In this document: one piece after another, positions 34,549 through 42,859 of the stretch | How the letters are laid out: the number at the start of each line of letters is the position of its first letter | Position numbering within the stretch: position 1 is the first letter of the stretch | Assembly: GCA_963815355.1 (NCBI GenBank) | Contig: CAWFGJ010000005.1 | Coordinates: 1 to 64,000 of the forward strand | Direction of reading: 5' to 3' | Origin: JAPUEK01 sp963815355 | GTDB taxonomy: Bacteria > Pseudomonadota > Alphaproteobacteria > Rhodobacterales > Rhodobacteraceae | Length of the DNA: 64,000 nucleotides | Program-made: the position numbers and the translations under genes | The notes under the pieces: generated by a model | Database searches by the model: none | What the model was told of the DNA's origin: nothing | What the model saw: only the letters and a program-made list of their open reading frames with translations

Positions 34549-34639
34549 GTATTACCCCAAACGCCCCCCTTCGTTGACCTGCATCAAGGCGGGGCAGGGG
34601 CGGGGCGGGTAGAGTGGGGTGAACAGAAGGAGTCCGCAC

Positions 34640-34963
34640 ATGTCAAAGGTAGCCCTAGCAGAGCGTAAATCGCAACTGACCACCCGGCTTGCCGCCTTGG
34701 AAGGGCGGCTCGACAAGATCGAGGCCGAGCTGGAAGGCCATAACGCGCAGGATTGGGAAGATCTGGCCACCGAGCGCGAGTCTGACGAGGTGCTGGAAGG
34801 CATGGGTGTCAGCGGCCAACACGAGATTCGCCAGATTGAGGCGGCTTTGGCGCGGATCGCGGCGGGCGACTACGGCAGTTGCACCAAATGCGGTGCAACG
34901 ATCAGCGAGGACCGTCTGGACCTGCTGCCCCAGACCCCGTTTTGCCGCGACTGCGCTGTTTGA
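34640..34963 (+). CDS. TraR/DksA family zinc-finger protein
   Basis: A 107-residue DksA-like protein: a long helical part (about 5-70) and a C-terminal zinc finger with CTKCGATI and FCRDC. AGAAGGAG precedes the ATG at 34640. It is shorter than true DksA and would act on RNA polymerase through its secondary channel if functional; an acidic tip is present at DWEDLATERESDEV. The next small gene follows after 14 bases. Confidence 0.88.
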   Translation: MSKVALAERKSQLTTRLAALEGRLDKIEAELEGHNAQDWEDLATERESDEVLEGMGVSGQHEIRQIEAALARIAAGDYGSCTKCGATISEDRLDLLPQTPFCRDCAV

Positions 34964-34977
34964 GAAAGGAAATCATC

Positions 34978-35187
34978 ATGGAACGGTTCAACAAGAACAA
35001 AACCACGCCGCTTTCGAGCTTTACCGGGGCGGCTTTGGCCGGGCAGGCGGTGGCTTTGCAGCTGTTGCAGGCCGAAATGGCGGGCCTTGCCCAGTTGATC
35101 CCCGGTTCGGGCCCAGTTGCCCCGGCGGTGGATGAGGTTGCGCATGATGCCGAGGTTGAGGAAGGTTTTGACAACATGCCCGTCTGA
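34978..35187 (+). CDS. Small hypothetical protein after DksA-like gene
   Basis: Sixty-nine residues with an AAGGAA site before the ATG at 34978. It is mostly helical and Ala/Gln-rich in the middle (AALAGQAVALQLLQAEM) with an acidic end. No domain is recognised. Probably cotranscribed with the DksA-like gene. Confidence 0.6.
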   Translation: MERFNKNKTTPLSSFTGAALAGQAVALQLLQAEMAGLAQLIPGSGPVAPAVDEVAHDAEVEEGFDNMPV

Positions 35188-35371
35188 ACGGGCCGCGTTG
35201 TATCGGCGGCCGATCCCGCGGCGCGCCGGGAAGAACGCCCTAAACGGGGCGCGTCGGACGGTGGGCGGTGCCGGATCAAGCGCGGATCGGCGCGCAGCCG
35301 TGCCACGGCTTTGGTGATGGCTGTTGCCAATCGCGCGCCCGCTCCGCTTAATGGGGCAAAATGGGGCTCGG

Positions 35372-37159
35372 ATGGACGGCAGGCCAGTGACGCAAAATCT
35401 GCAGCAGGAACGGCAGGGCAATGTGCTGGTGCTGTCTATGGCGCGCGCGCCGGTCAACGCGCTGGATGCGGGGTTGATCGCAGAGCTGCGTGACGCGCTG
35501 GCCGAGGCCCGCCAAGAGCCGGATCTGCGCGCGGTGGTCATCGGGTCAGAGTTGCCACAATTCTCGGTCGGGTTGGACATATCCGAGCTTGGCCGCGTCG
35601 CGGGGCCCGGGATTGCCGATCTGTGCGCCGAGATAGAGGACATGCCGGTGCCGGTGGTGGCCGCCCTGCGCGGGTCGGTGTTGGGCGGCGGGCTGGAGAT
35701 CGCCCTAGCCTGCCATGTGCGGCTGGCCGATGCCAAGGCGCGGCTGGGGTTGCCGGAAATCTCGCTGGGCCTGTTGCCGGGGGCCGGCGCCACGCAGCGC
35801 TTGCCGCGTCTGGTGGGGGCCGGGCCGGCGCTGCATCTGCTGCTGGATGGGGTTTTGATCGCCGCCGGTGAGGCTTTGGCGATCGGTTTGATTGATCAGG
35901 TGGTCGAAGAGGCGCTGATCCCGCGCGCGGTGGCGCATGCCCGCACGCTGATCGGTCAGCCGCTGCGACGCACCTGCGAGCGGCGCGAGGGCATGCGCGA
36001 CGGGCTGGCCTATCAGACGGCGCTGGCTGCGGCCCGGACGCGGATTGAGGGCAGCCGGATGCCCGCGTCGGAACGGATCGTGGCCTGCATCGAAGCGGCG
36101 CAGATCTTGCCCTTTGATCAAGGTCTTTGGTTCGAACGCGCTGCTTATGAAGACATGGTGGCCACGCCCGAATCGGCGGGCTTGCGGCATGCGTTCTCGG
36201 CAGAGCGGCGCGCGCTGGCGCCGCCCGCGGCCGTCACGGCGGTGACCGCACCGGGGTTGACGACGGTGGGGATACTCGGGGCAGGTGGGGCCGCGGCAGA
36301 GGTGGCGCGGATGGCGCTGGGGGCCGGGCTGCGGGTCATTCTGGTGGACCCGGACCGTCCGGCTCTGCTGGCCGCCTTGGAGCGAATCGCGGCGCGGCAC
36401 GAACTCATGGTGTCTGAAGGCACGCTGGCACCCGAGGCGCGCGACGCCGATTGGGGGCGCTTGTTAAGCCGCCAGGATGCGGGCTCTTTGGCTGAGGCCG
36501 ATCTGATCCTTGCGCAACAGACCGGCGCGCCAGAGGGCAAGCTGGTGATCGGACTGGGCGGGACGGGGCCCTTGGTGCTGCACCCGGCGGCACAGGCCGG
36601 AGGGCTGGCGGAACTGGATGCGGCACCGGGCGTTGCGGTGGCGGCACAGGCGGCAGGGCTGGTCTTTGCGCGGCGTCTGGGCTGGCGGCTGATGTTTGCA
36701 GGGCCGGGCGGGCCGGTTGAGCGGCGACTGCGCACGACCCTGTCGCGGGTGATCGCCCATCTGGAACAGGGCGGGCTAAGCCGGGCCGATATCGCGACCG
36801 CGCTGGCCGGCTTTGGTTTGGGTGCGGCGGCGCGGCGTCATCTGCCGCCCGCGCCGCGCCATGCCGCCGATGTGGTGCCAGCGTGCCTTGCGGCCCTGGC
36901 CAATGACGGCGCGCGGATGCTGGAGGAAAAGCTGGTGCGCCGCCCGGCACAGGTCGATGCAGCCGCGGTGCTGTCGGGGCTGTTTCCGCGCTGGGAAGGC
37001 GGGCCGATGTATCTGGCCGACCGGCGCGGGCTGTTGGTGCTGCGGGCCGATCTGCGCAAGCGGGCCGAGGCGGCACCGGCCCTGTATACCCCCGCCCCGT
37101 TGATTGAGACGCTGATTGACAAGGGCCTTGGGTTTGGCAGTCTGAACGGCGAACGGTAG
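35372..37159 (+). CDS. Degenerate FadB-like enoyl-CoA hydratase / 3-hydroxyacyl-CoA dehydrogenase
   Basis: A 595-residue protein, shorter than the usual 700 or so for FadB-type fusions. The N-terminal crotonase domain (about 1-200) looks intact, with ALRGSVLGGGLEIALACH and a catalytic-type LGLPEISLGLLPGAGATQRL. The dehydrogenase part is reduced: the NAD motif reads VGILGAGGAAAEVAR instead of GAGTMGxGIA, and the GLHFFSPA and TPGF-type motifs are not found. The crotonase half may work while the dehydrogenase half is probably inactive or repurposed. GTG 35387 is an alternative start. Confidence 0.75.
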   Translation: MDGRPVTQNLQQERQGNVLVLSMARAPVNALDAGLIAELRDALAEARQEPDLRAVVIGSELPQFSVGLDISELGRVAGPGIADLCAEIEDMPVPVVAALRGSVLGGGLEIALACHVRLADAKARLGLPEISLGLLPGAGATQRLPRLVGAGPALHLLLDGVLIAAGEALAIGLIDQVVEEALIPRAVAHARTLIGQPLRRTCERREGMRDGLAYQTALAAARTRIEGSRMPASERIVACIEAAQILPFDQGLWFERAAYEDMVATPESAGLRHAFSAERRALAPPAAVTAVTAPGLTTVGILGAGGAAAEVARMALGAGLRVILVDPDRPALLAALERIAARHELMVSEGTLAPEARDADWGRLLSRQDAGSLAEADLILAQQTGAPEGKLVIGLGGTGPLVLHPAAQAGGLAELDAAPGVAVAAQAAGLVFARRLGWRLMFAGPGGPVERRLRTTLSRVIAHLEQGGLSRADIATALAGFGLGAAARRHLPPAPRHAADVVPACLAALANDGARMLEEKLVRRPAQVDAAAVLSGLFPRWEGGPMYLADRRGLLVLRADLRKRAEAAPALYTPAPLIETLIDKGLGFGSLNGER

Positions 37160-37171
37160 TCGCGGCCGGGT

Positions 37172-37387
37172 TCAGGCGAGGATCACGCCGACCACCACGG
37201 CCATCAGCCCAAGGCCAGACACGGCAAGGGCGGCAAGGTTCCATACCACGACCTGTTGCAGGGCGGCCTTCATCTGCGCGTCGGGCAGGCCCGCGCGCTT
37301 GGCCTTCATCGCCAGAAAAATGCACCAGCCCAAGCCCGCCACGCCCAACAGCGTCAGCCCGGCCCCGCCCCAGATCAGATATTGCAC
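37172..37387 (-). CDS. Small two-helix membrane protein
   Basis: Seventy-one residues with two hydrophobic helices (about 4-27 and 45-70) and a basic loop (KAKRAGLPDAQMK). The GTG at 37387 is chosen because AGGAG lies 8 bases upstream; a GTG at 37396 would overlap that site. Function unknown. It ends 12 bases after the convergent hydratase gene. Confidence 0.65.
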   Translation of the reverse strand: MQYLIWGGAGLTLLGVAGLGWCIFLAMKAKRAGLPDAQMKAALQQVVVWNLAALAVSGLGLMAVVVGVILA

Positions 37388-37523
37388 GATGCGCACTCCT
37401 GTTGTTTCTCAGCGCCTAGCGGTTTTTTGCGCCAAGGAAAAGTCCCTCCGCCACAGGCCCCGCTTGCCTTTCGGCGGGCAGGCAGGGTAGGGAACAGTCC
37501 TCCAACCGCAAGACGAGGCCCAG

Positions 37524-37775
37524 ATGAGCGACGTGAGTGATTACAGTGTGACCGCCGACGAACTGCGCCAGTTCATCGAACGCGCCGAGCAATTGTCTTC
37601 GGAAAAGAAAGACATTGCCGAGCAGGAAAAAGAGCTTTTCGCAGAAGCGAAGGGCCGTGGCTATGACACCAAGGTGATGCGCAAGGTCATCGCCCTGCGC
37701 AAGCGCAAGCCCGATGAGATCGCCGAAGAAGAGGCGATCATGGATATGTACAAAGCCGCCTTGGGCATGCAGTAA
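37524..37775 (+). CDS. gapR: GapR nucleoid-associated protein (DUF2312/UPF0335)
   Basis: Eighty-three-residue DUF2312 protein, the family of Caulobacter GapR, which clamps overtwisted AT-rich DNA ahead of polymerases and stimulates topoisomerases. The sequence is complete: LRQFIERAEQLSSEKKDIAE, a coiled coil, then GRGYDTKVMRKVIALRKR with the conserved basic face. Length is normal. A long inverted repeat follows the gene. Confidence 0.92.
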   Translation: MSDVSDYSVTADELRQFIERAEQLSSEKKDIAEQEKELFAEAKGRGYDTKVMRKVIALRKRKPDEIAEEEAIMDMYKAALGMQ

Positions 37776-37868
37776 GCACGCCGTTCACTTGGCGCACCTG
37801 TGCGGCACATCCTTGCGGCACGTCCCGTGGTGGTTCGGATGCCGTGCGCGCGCCGCTTCGGGGGAAGC

Positions 37869-37934
37869 CTCCGGCGGGGATATTTTCAGACAGAAAATGC
37901 GCTATTTTCTGTCCTTAAATATCCCCCGCGGAGC
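37869..37934. repeat. Dispersed repeat, copy C: inverted pair forming a long hairpin
   Basis: One + copy (core 37876-37899) and one - copy of the repeat face each other with a 5-base loop. The arms pair as GACAGAAAAT with ATTTTCTGTC and GGGGATATTT with AAATATCCCC, separated by a 3x3 mismatch, plus an outer CTCCG/CGGAG block. It lies between convergent gapR and the gene ending at 38035, so it may end both transcripts. Confidence 0.8.
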
Positions 37935-38034
37935 GTCCGGGGGGGAAGCCTGCGCAACAGGGAAAAAGGGGAAAAGGCGCGCTGCAGGGCGCGCCCTTTG
38001 TTTTTGCCTTGCGGTATTTCTCCGCCCGGTCTTG

Positions 38035-38907
38035 TCAGGGATGCAGGAAATTCACCTCGGGCATCGCGGCGATGCGGGCCACGTCTTGTTCGTAGGCTTC
38101 GGTCAGGCGGGCGACGGTGTCTTCGGTCCAGTCCGGCATCTCTACCTCTAACTCGATCCGTTCGGGCAGGGCGAATTTGTCGAGGAAGGCCGAGACGATC
38201 TTGCGCCGTTGCAAGACGTTGAGCGGGGGGTGGCTTTCGATATAGGCGCGCATCCGGGCCAGACCTTCGCCCGACATCAGCGAGGCGAGCAGGTCTTCTT
38301 CACCCTCCAGCACGCAATCCTCTGGCAGGCCTGAGACCGCGCGCAGCACTTCGGGCCAGACCAGCGGTGTGTCTTCGTCACACCAAAGGGTCAGGGTTGC
38401 GCCGGGGTTGGCGGTCAGGATCTGTTCGACCACGCCGGACCATTGCAGGTCTTCCAACCGCGCCCCGGCGAGGAATTCTTCATAGCTTGCGGGTTTCAGG
38501 CGGTCGTAGAGCATGGGCAGAAAGGTGGCGGGGTTGCGGATGGCCAGATGAAACTCGGCTTCAATCTGCGGGAAGATTTGCGAGAAGGCGCGGGTGCGCT
38601 CGCCCGCCGCCGGGTAGAGCGTGCCCTTGACCACCCAGGCGGGCAGCGACAAGAAGCTGTCCCAAGACAGGATCATCCGGTCGGCGGCGTCTTCTTCCAT
38701 GATCTGTTCAAGGATCAGCGCCTGGCTTTCAACCGAGGCGGCCTGACCTTTCAGTTGGATCGCGGTTTCGCGCAGCAGGCTGCGGTAGCGTTTGGGGCCG
38801 GGCACCACCACGTTGTGGTGCGCCAAAAGATCCCGGTTCTTCAGCAGGCATTTCAGCAAACGTTCTTCGTCCGTGAAATGCGCGCCCAGATGATAGACGA
38901 TCCGCAT
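38035..38907 (-). CDS. Hypothetical protein, possibly divergent sulfotransferase-like
   Basis: A 290-residue soluble protein. It begins RIVYHLGAHFTDEERLLKCL, which resembles the HIGxHKTGTT start of sulfotransferases but has lost the Lys-Thr-Gly-Thr-Thr loop that binds the sulfate donor. The rest has no recognised motif. The start at 38907 fits this opening; a longer frame would overlap the divergent permease gene. Function unknown. Confidence 0.7.
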   Translation of the reverse strand: MRIVYHLGAHFTDEERLLKCLLKNRDLLAHHNVVVPGPKRYRSLLRETAIQLKGQAASVESQALILEQIMEEDAADRMILSWDSFLSLPAWVVKGTLYPAAGERTRAFSQIFPQIEAEFHLAIRNPATFLPMLYDRLKPASYEEFLAGARLEDLQWSGVVEQILTANPGATLTLWCDEDTPLVWPEVLRAVSGLPEDCVLEGEEDLLASLMSGEGLARMRAYIESHPPLNVLQRRKIVSAFLDKFALPERIELEVEMPDWTEDTVARLTEAYEQDVARIAAMPEVNFLHP

Positions 38908-38994
38908 GAAACCCCGTGCCTGCCCATTGTTCTTGTTGGGCCGAGTATAGTCGGATTTCTGGACAGGGAAACCGCTTTCCTGTAAGCCGCCGCC

Positions 38995-40674
38995 ATGATC
39001 ACTGAGCAAAACCGTCGGGTTAAGGATTTGGGCGCGTCTTCAAGGCGGCGGCGGGCGCTTTGGGATCCCTGGTCCCTGGTGGCGCTAGTGATTGCCGGGG
39101 TGGTGTTGGCGCCGATGCTGGCGGTGCTGTGGATTGCCTTTCATCCGACCGAGAATATCTGGCCGCATCTGCTGGCCACGGTCTTGCCGCGTTATCTGAG
39201 GACGACGCTGACCTTGATGTTGGGGGTGGGGGTTCTGGCCGCTGCGATGGGGACGGGGGCTGCGTGGTTGGTCACGCTGTACCGCTTTCCGGGGCGGGGG
39301 TGGCTGACCCATGCCTTGCTGTTTCCCTTGGCGATCCCGGCCTATGTCGGGGCCTATGCTTTGGTGGATTTCCTGGATTACTCCGGCCCGCTGCAACTGG
39401 CGATGCGGGCGGCGTTCGGGTGGCGCAACGCGCAGGACTACTGGTTTCCGCAGGTGCGCAGCGAAGGAGCGGCGATTGTCGTGCTGGCCTGTGCGCTTTA
39501 CCCCTATGTCTACCTTCTGACCCGCGCGGCGCTGCGTGAGCAATCGGGCGGGGCTTATGAGGTCGCGCGGGCTTTGGGGCACGGCGGCTGGGGCCTGTTC
39601 TGGCGGCTGGGGCTACCATTGGCGCGGCCGGCGATTGCGGCGGGTGTGGCGCTGGCCCTGATGGAGACGGTCGCCGATTTCGGCACGGTGCAGTATTTCG
39701 GCGTGCAAACCCTGACGACGGGCGTGTTTTCGACTTGGCTGAGCGGCAACAACGCCGGGGGGGCGGCGCAGATTTCCGGCGTGATCCTTGTGGTCATTCT
39801 GCTGCTGGTGGGGGTAGAGCGGGCCAGTCGGCGCAACGCGCGCTTTCACCGCCCGACCCGTGCTGCGCGCCCGATTGTGGCGCAACGGTTGGCGGGCTGG
39901 CGGGCCGCGGCGGCCTTTGGCCTGTGCGCGGTGCCGGTGGCGATGGGGTTTGGCCTGCCGGTGGCGGTGATGGCGGGCCATGCGTTGGCCAAGCCTTCGG
40001 TCTGGTTGGCGCCGGGCTTGGCGGCGGCGGCGTTCAACACGGTGATGGTGGGCGGGATCGCAGCGGCGCTGACGGTGACGGCGGCGCTGGCGTTGGTCTA
40101 CGGCTTGCGGATGGCGGGGCGGGATCTGGCGCGGCTGGTTCTGCCGGTGACGGCGCTGGGCTATGCCGCGCCGGGGGCGGTGCTGGCGGTGGGGATATTG
40201 GTGCCGCTGGCGGCGCTGGATCACCGGGTGGCTGATCTGGTGCTGGCGGTCACCGGGCATGACCCGGGGCTGATGCTGACCGGGACGGCGGCGGCGATCG
40301 TGCTGGCCTATACGGTGCGGTTTTTCGGCATCGCGCAGGGGGCGGCGGATGCGGCCTTCGGGCGGATATCACCGTCCTTGCCGATGGCCGCGCGGTCCTT
40401 GGGGCGCACGGCGGGAGGGGCGTTGCGGTCGGTCTATCTGCCGCTGATGCGGGGGTCTGTCGCCTCGGCACTGCTGGTGGTGTTTGTCGATTGCGTCAAG
40501 GAGTTGCCCGCGACGCTGCTGCTGCGACCGTTCAACTTCAACACCCTGTCCACACGGGTCTACGAGTTGGCGAGCCTTGAGCGTCTGGGCGAGGCGGCCC
40601 CGGCGGCGTTGGTGGTGGTCAGCCTTGGCCTTGCCGCCGTGGCCCTGCTGGCACGCACCAACCGCGACAGTTGA
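38995..40674 (+). CDS. Iron(III)-type ABC transporter permease (FbpB/AfuB-like)
   Basis: A 559-residue protein with two tandem permease domains and about 12 helices, as in FbpB-type iron importers. EAA-like loops are seen as YEVARALGHGGWGLFWRLGL and MAARSLGRTAGGALRSVYLP. No binding protein or ATPase gene is adjacent, so its partners are elsewhere. It is divergent from the hypothetical gene at 38035-38907 and ends about 65 bases before tRNA-Thr. Confidence 0.88.
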   Translation: MITEQNRRVKDLGASSRRRRALWDPWSLVALVIAGVVLAPMLAVLWIAFHPTENIWPHLLATVLPRYLRTTLTLMLGVGVLAAAMGTGAAWLVTLYRFPGRGWLTHALLFPLAIPAYVGAYALVDFLDYSGPLQLAMRAAFGWRNAQDYWFPQVRSEGAAIVVLACALYPYVYLLTRAALREQSGGAYEVARALGHGGWGLFWRLGLPLARPAIAAGVALALMETVADFGTVQYFGVQTLTTGVFSTWLSGNNAGGAAQISGVILVVILLLVGVERASRRNARFHRPTRAARPIVAQRLAGWRAAAAFGLCAVPVAMGFGLPVAVMAGHALAKPSVWLAPGLAAAAFNTVMVGGIAAALTVTAALALVYGLRMAGRDLARLVLPVTALGYAAPGAVLAVGILVPLAALDHRVADLVLAVTGHDPGLMLTGTAAAIVLAYTVRFFGIAQGAADAAFGRISPSLPMAARSLGRTAGGALRSVYLPLMRGSVASALLVVFVDCVKELPATLLLRPFNFNTLSTRVYELASLERLGEAAPAALVVVSLGLAAVALLARTNRDS

Positions 40675-40740
40675 TTCTGCGCTTTTGCCCGCCAAGTCAG
40701 ACTTGCACGCCGCCGCGCGGAGCGTTATCTGAGAGACGCT

Positions 40741-40816
40741 GCCCTTATAGCTCAGCTGGTAGAGCACCTGATTTGTAATCAGGGGGTCTCGGGTTCAAAT
40801 CCTGATGGGGGCACCA
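40741..40816 (+). tRNA. tRNA-Thr (anticodon UGU)
   Basis: A 76-base cloverleaf with encoded CCA. The acceptor arms GCCCTTA and TGGGGGC pair, the D stem is GCTC/GAGC, the anticodon arm is CCTGA-TTTGTAA-TCAGG giving TGT, and the T arm is TCGGG-TTCAAAT-CCTGA. The sequence after it is less GC-rich and holds accessory genes. Confidence 0.97.
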
Positions 40817-40878
40817 TAAATCACTAATAAATCAATGACTTGCCGTGTAAGGCTGCTGTCTGATCCTGATGCTTTTGC

Positions 40879-40927
40879 TGATACAGTCATGATAGGCGGC
40901 GCGTTGGCGCATTTTATTACTGTATCA
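40879..40927. repeat. Inverted repeat behind tRNA-Thr
   Basis: TGATACAGT at 40879-40887 and ACTGTATCA at 40919-40927 are perfect inverted 9-mers 31 bases apart, followed by a small GCCCGC-TAAC-GCGGGC hairpin. The 260-base stretch from 40817 to 41076 otherwise holds no gene. The repeat might be a regulator or recombinase site; no integrase is present. Confidence 0.4.
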
Positions 40928-41076
40928 AAATCAGTTTAAGGTTGAAGTCGAATCAAGCCCGCTAACGCGGGCGGACCGCAAGCTGTGGGGCGTTTTCCGG
41001 AAAGCCAAGTGTGCTGACCTTGCAGACCGTCCAATGGTCGTGGCAGTGTTTGGCCCATAGGCTAGAGGATTGCTTT

Positions 41077-41529
41077 ATGGGTTGGTTTTCCAAGCTTTTG
41101 GTCATCGGAGTCGTCGGTTACGGCGGCAACTACGTATATAAGTTGAATGAAAATGGATATCTGTCACTCCCTGACATTCCTACCGGTGCCTATCCTATTT
41201 CCTTCAAGAACGGACTTCGCGGGGTCGTCTACGACATGGACGTGACCGACGATCAATACGCGGATGCGCCGAAAATCTTCCGACGTCTGGTTATGGCAAA
41301 CCGTGACAGACGGTTCATTGGCTTCCCGTCTGATGTGCCACGCTGGTTTGAAGATACGTGGTCAACCTGCCGCGCCGGGACGGCGGAGGAACGCGAATTC
41401 ATCGTCAGCAGTCTGCCAGAAGGCATGAAGCGTGATCTGCTTGGGGCACGCCTAGACGCGATCTGCTCCATTGAGATTGAAGGCGAGCGTCCGATACTTC
41501 GCGGATTGATCTACTCGGTTCCGGCGTAG
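41077..41529 (+). CDS. Hypothetical protein with N-terminal membrane anchor
   Basis: A 150-residue protein starting MGWFSKLLVIGVVGYGGNYV, one helix or uncleaved anchor, then a soluble domain with WFEDTWSTCRAG and ARLDAICSIEIEGE, whose two cysteines might pair. No family is recognised. It is less GC-rich than surrounding genes and lies in the small accessory stretch behind tRNA-Thr. Confidence 0.65.
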   Translation: MGWFSKLLVIGVVGYGGNYVYKLNENGYLSLPDIPTGAYPISFKNGLRGVVYDMDVTDDQYADAPKIFRRLVMANRDRRFIGFPSDVPRWFEDTWSTCRAGTAEEREFIVSSLPEGMKRDLLGARLDAICSIEIEGERPILRGLIYSVPA

Positions 41530-41552
41530 GGGACTGAAGGCGCATTCGTCGT

Positions 41553-41699
41553 TCACGTGCGACGATCTTGCCCCCTATGACTTGCACTGCGCTGTCGTTG
41601 CCGGCCTTTATGAAAGGCGGCGATGGCTGCCTCAAGTTCGCCCGCGAGGAAGTCGTTTTCCAGCAAGATGAGGCTCTTGAGGGTTTGCATAGCCCTTTG
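41553..41699 (-). pseudogene. Relic of an IS3-type transposase C-terminus
   Basis: Read leftward from 41699 the frame gives RAMQTLKSLILLENDFLAGE and then LEAAIAAF, close to the ERWHQTLKNRILLENYFLPG-DLEAQI stretch of IS3-family transposase catalytic domains. A stop codon lies directly upstream (41700-41702), and the matching YNH-type end is lost, so only a fragment remains. No terminal repeats were found. Confidence 0.6.
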
Positions 41700-41807
41700 T
41701 TAGGGAAAGAAGATTGCGTTCACCGCCGATGGCATTATGGGATCAGCAATGGTTACGCCAAAGGCCGCGCGTAGCAAATTTCGCAATTCACTCATTGAGG
41801 AAGTTAC

Positions 41808-42731
41808 ATGACGAAGTGGACGACGGTTGATTGCATTGGGGCGCCTCATTGTCGGCATGAATGTGGGTTTGCAGAGCTGGGAGGGAAGTTCTACCTTTTT
41901 GGCGGCCGCCGTGTGCAGCCCGTTGATATTTTTGATCCACAGACCAAAGCATGGAGCCACGGCAGCCCACCGCCGATGGAGGTGCATCACTTTCAACCCG
42001 TGGTCGTCGGTGCCGAGATATGGATGCTCGGCACGATGAAAGGCGTGTTCCCACGCGAAACGCCGCTGGAAACCGTCCTGATTTACACACCCGGCACGGA
42101 TACATGGAAAACCGGTCCTGAAATCCCGGTTGAGCGTCGTCGTGGGGCCTGTGGTTGTGCGATGCACAGTGATGGCTGGATTTATGTTGTCGGCGGGATC
42201 GTCGATGGCCATTATTCTGGCACTCAGGCTTGGTTTGACCGGATCAATCCGGTCACCGGCGAATGGCAAATATTGCCGGATGCGCCAAACAAACGCGATC
42301 ACGCGCCCTGTGCGATCGTTGGGAATACGCTTTATTTCTTTGGCGGGCGCGAGTCTGGTCGCCACAATGGGCAGGACTTCGAGGCCATGCCGAGCCACAC
42401 GATTGGCGATGTGGATCTTTATGATTTCACAGCGGCGAGTTGGTCGGTCCACCCCGAACCCCTGCCTGTTCAAACGGCAGCGGGGGGCACTGGTGTGGTG
42501 AACAACAAAATCCATTATGTCGGTGGCGAGTCGGGGCGACTGGAAGCGTTCAAAGAGATGCAGATATTTGACACCGCCGCCGGGGTTTGGTCGTTTGGCC
42601 CCTCGCTGAACCGCGAACGGCATGCCACGAATTGCTGTGTTTATGACGGAAAGCTTTGGATTGCTGCTGGCAGCGGTGCGCGCGGCGGTGAGCCGGAGCT
42701 GACCAGCATTGAATGTGTCGAAGTACACTGA
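41808..42731 (+). CDS. Kelch-repeat beta-propeller protein
   Basis: A 307-residue protein built of Kelch repeats, each with a Gly-Gly pair and spaced Tyr and Trp: FYLFGGRRVQPVDIFDPQTKAW, IYVVGGIVDGHYSGTQAWF, LYFFGGRESGRHNGQ, IHYVGGESGRLEAF. No signal peptide is seen, so it is probably cytoplasmic. GAGGAAG precedes the ATG at 41808. Kelch proteins of this size include sialate mutarotases, but no catalytic residues can be assigned. It is part of the accessory stretch after tRNA-Thr. Confidence 0.82.
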   Translation: MTKWTTVDCIGAPHCRHECGFAELGGKFYLFGGRRVQPVDIFDPQTKAWSHGSPPPMEVHHFQPVVVGAEIWMLGTMKGVFPRETPLETVLIYTPGTDTWKTGPEIPVERRRGACGCAMHSDGWIYVVGGIVDGHYSGTQAWFDRINPVTGEWQILPDAPNKRDHAPCAIVGNTLYFFGGRESGRHNGQDFEAMPSHTIGDVDLYDFTAASWSVHPEPLPVQTAAGGTGVVNNKIHYVGGESGRLEAFKEMQIFDTAAGVWSFGPSLNRERHATNCCVYDGKLWIAAGSGARGGEPELTSIECVEVH

Positions 42732-42748
42732 GCAGGGACAGGTTGATC

Positions 42749-42778
42749 CCCCGCGCCGGGCTTGGCCGTGGCGCGGGG
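42749..42778. terminator. Hairpin after the Kelch gene
   Basis: CCCCGCGCC and GGCGCGGGG (42749-42757, 42770-42778) form a perfect 9-pair stem 18 bases after the Kelch stop. Confidence 0.55.
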
Positions 42779-42804
42779 ATGGGGGCTGAAACCCTGGCTG
42801 TTGC

Positions 42805-42841
42805 GCCTTCCGGTCGCGCCGCAAGGGGGCGACCGGAAGGC
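42805..42841. terminator. Strong hairpin after the OmpA-family gene
   Basis: GCCTTCCGGTCGC and GCGACCGGAAGGC (42805-42817, 42829-42841) form a perfect 13-pair stem just beyond the stop of the leftward OmpA gene. There is no T run, so it may act as a stabiliser or a factor-dependent terminator. Confidence 0.6.
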
Positions 42842-42859
42842 ACGCGAACGGGCCCGGGT

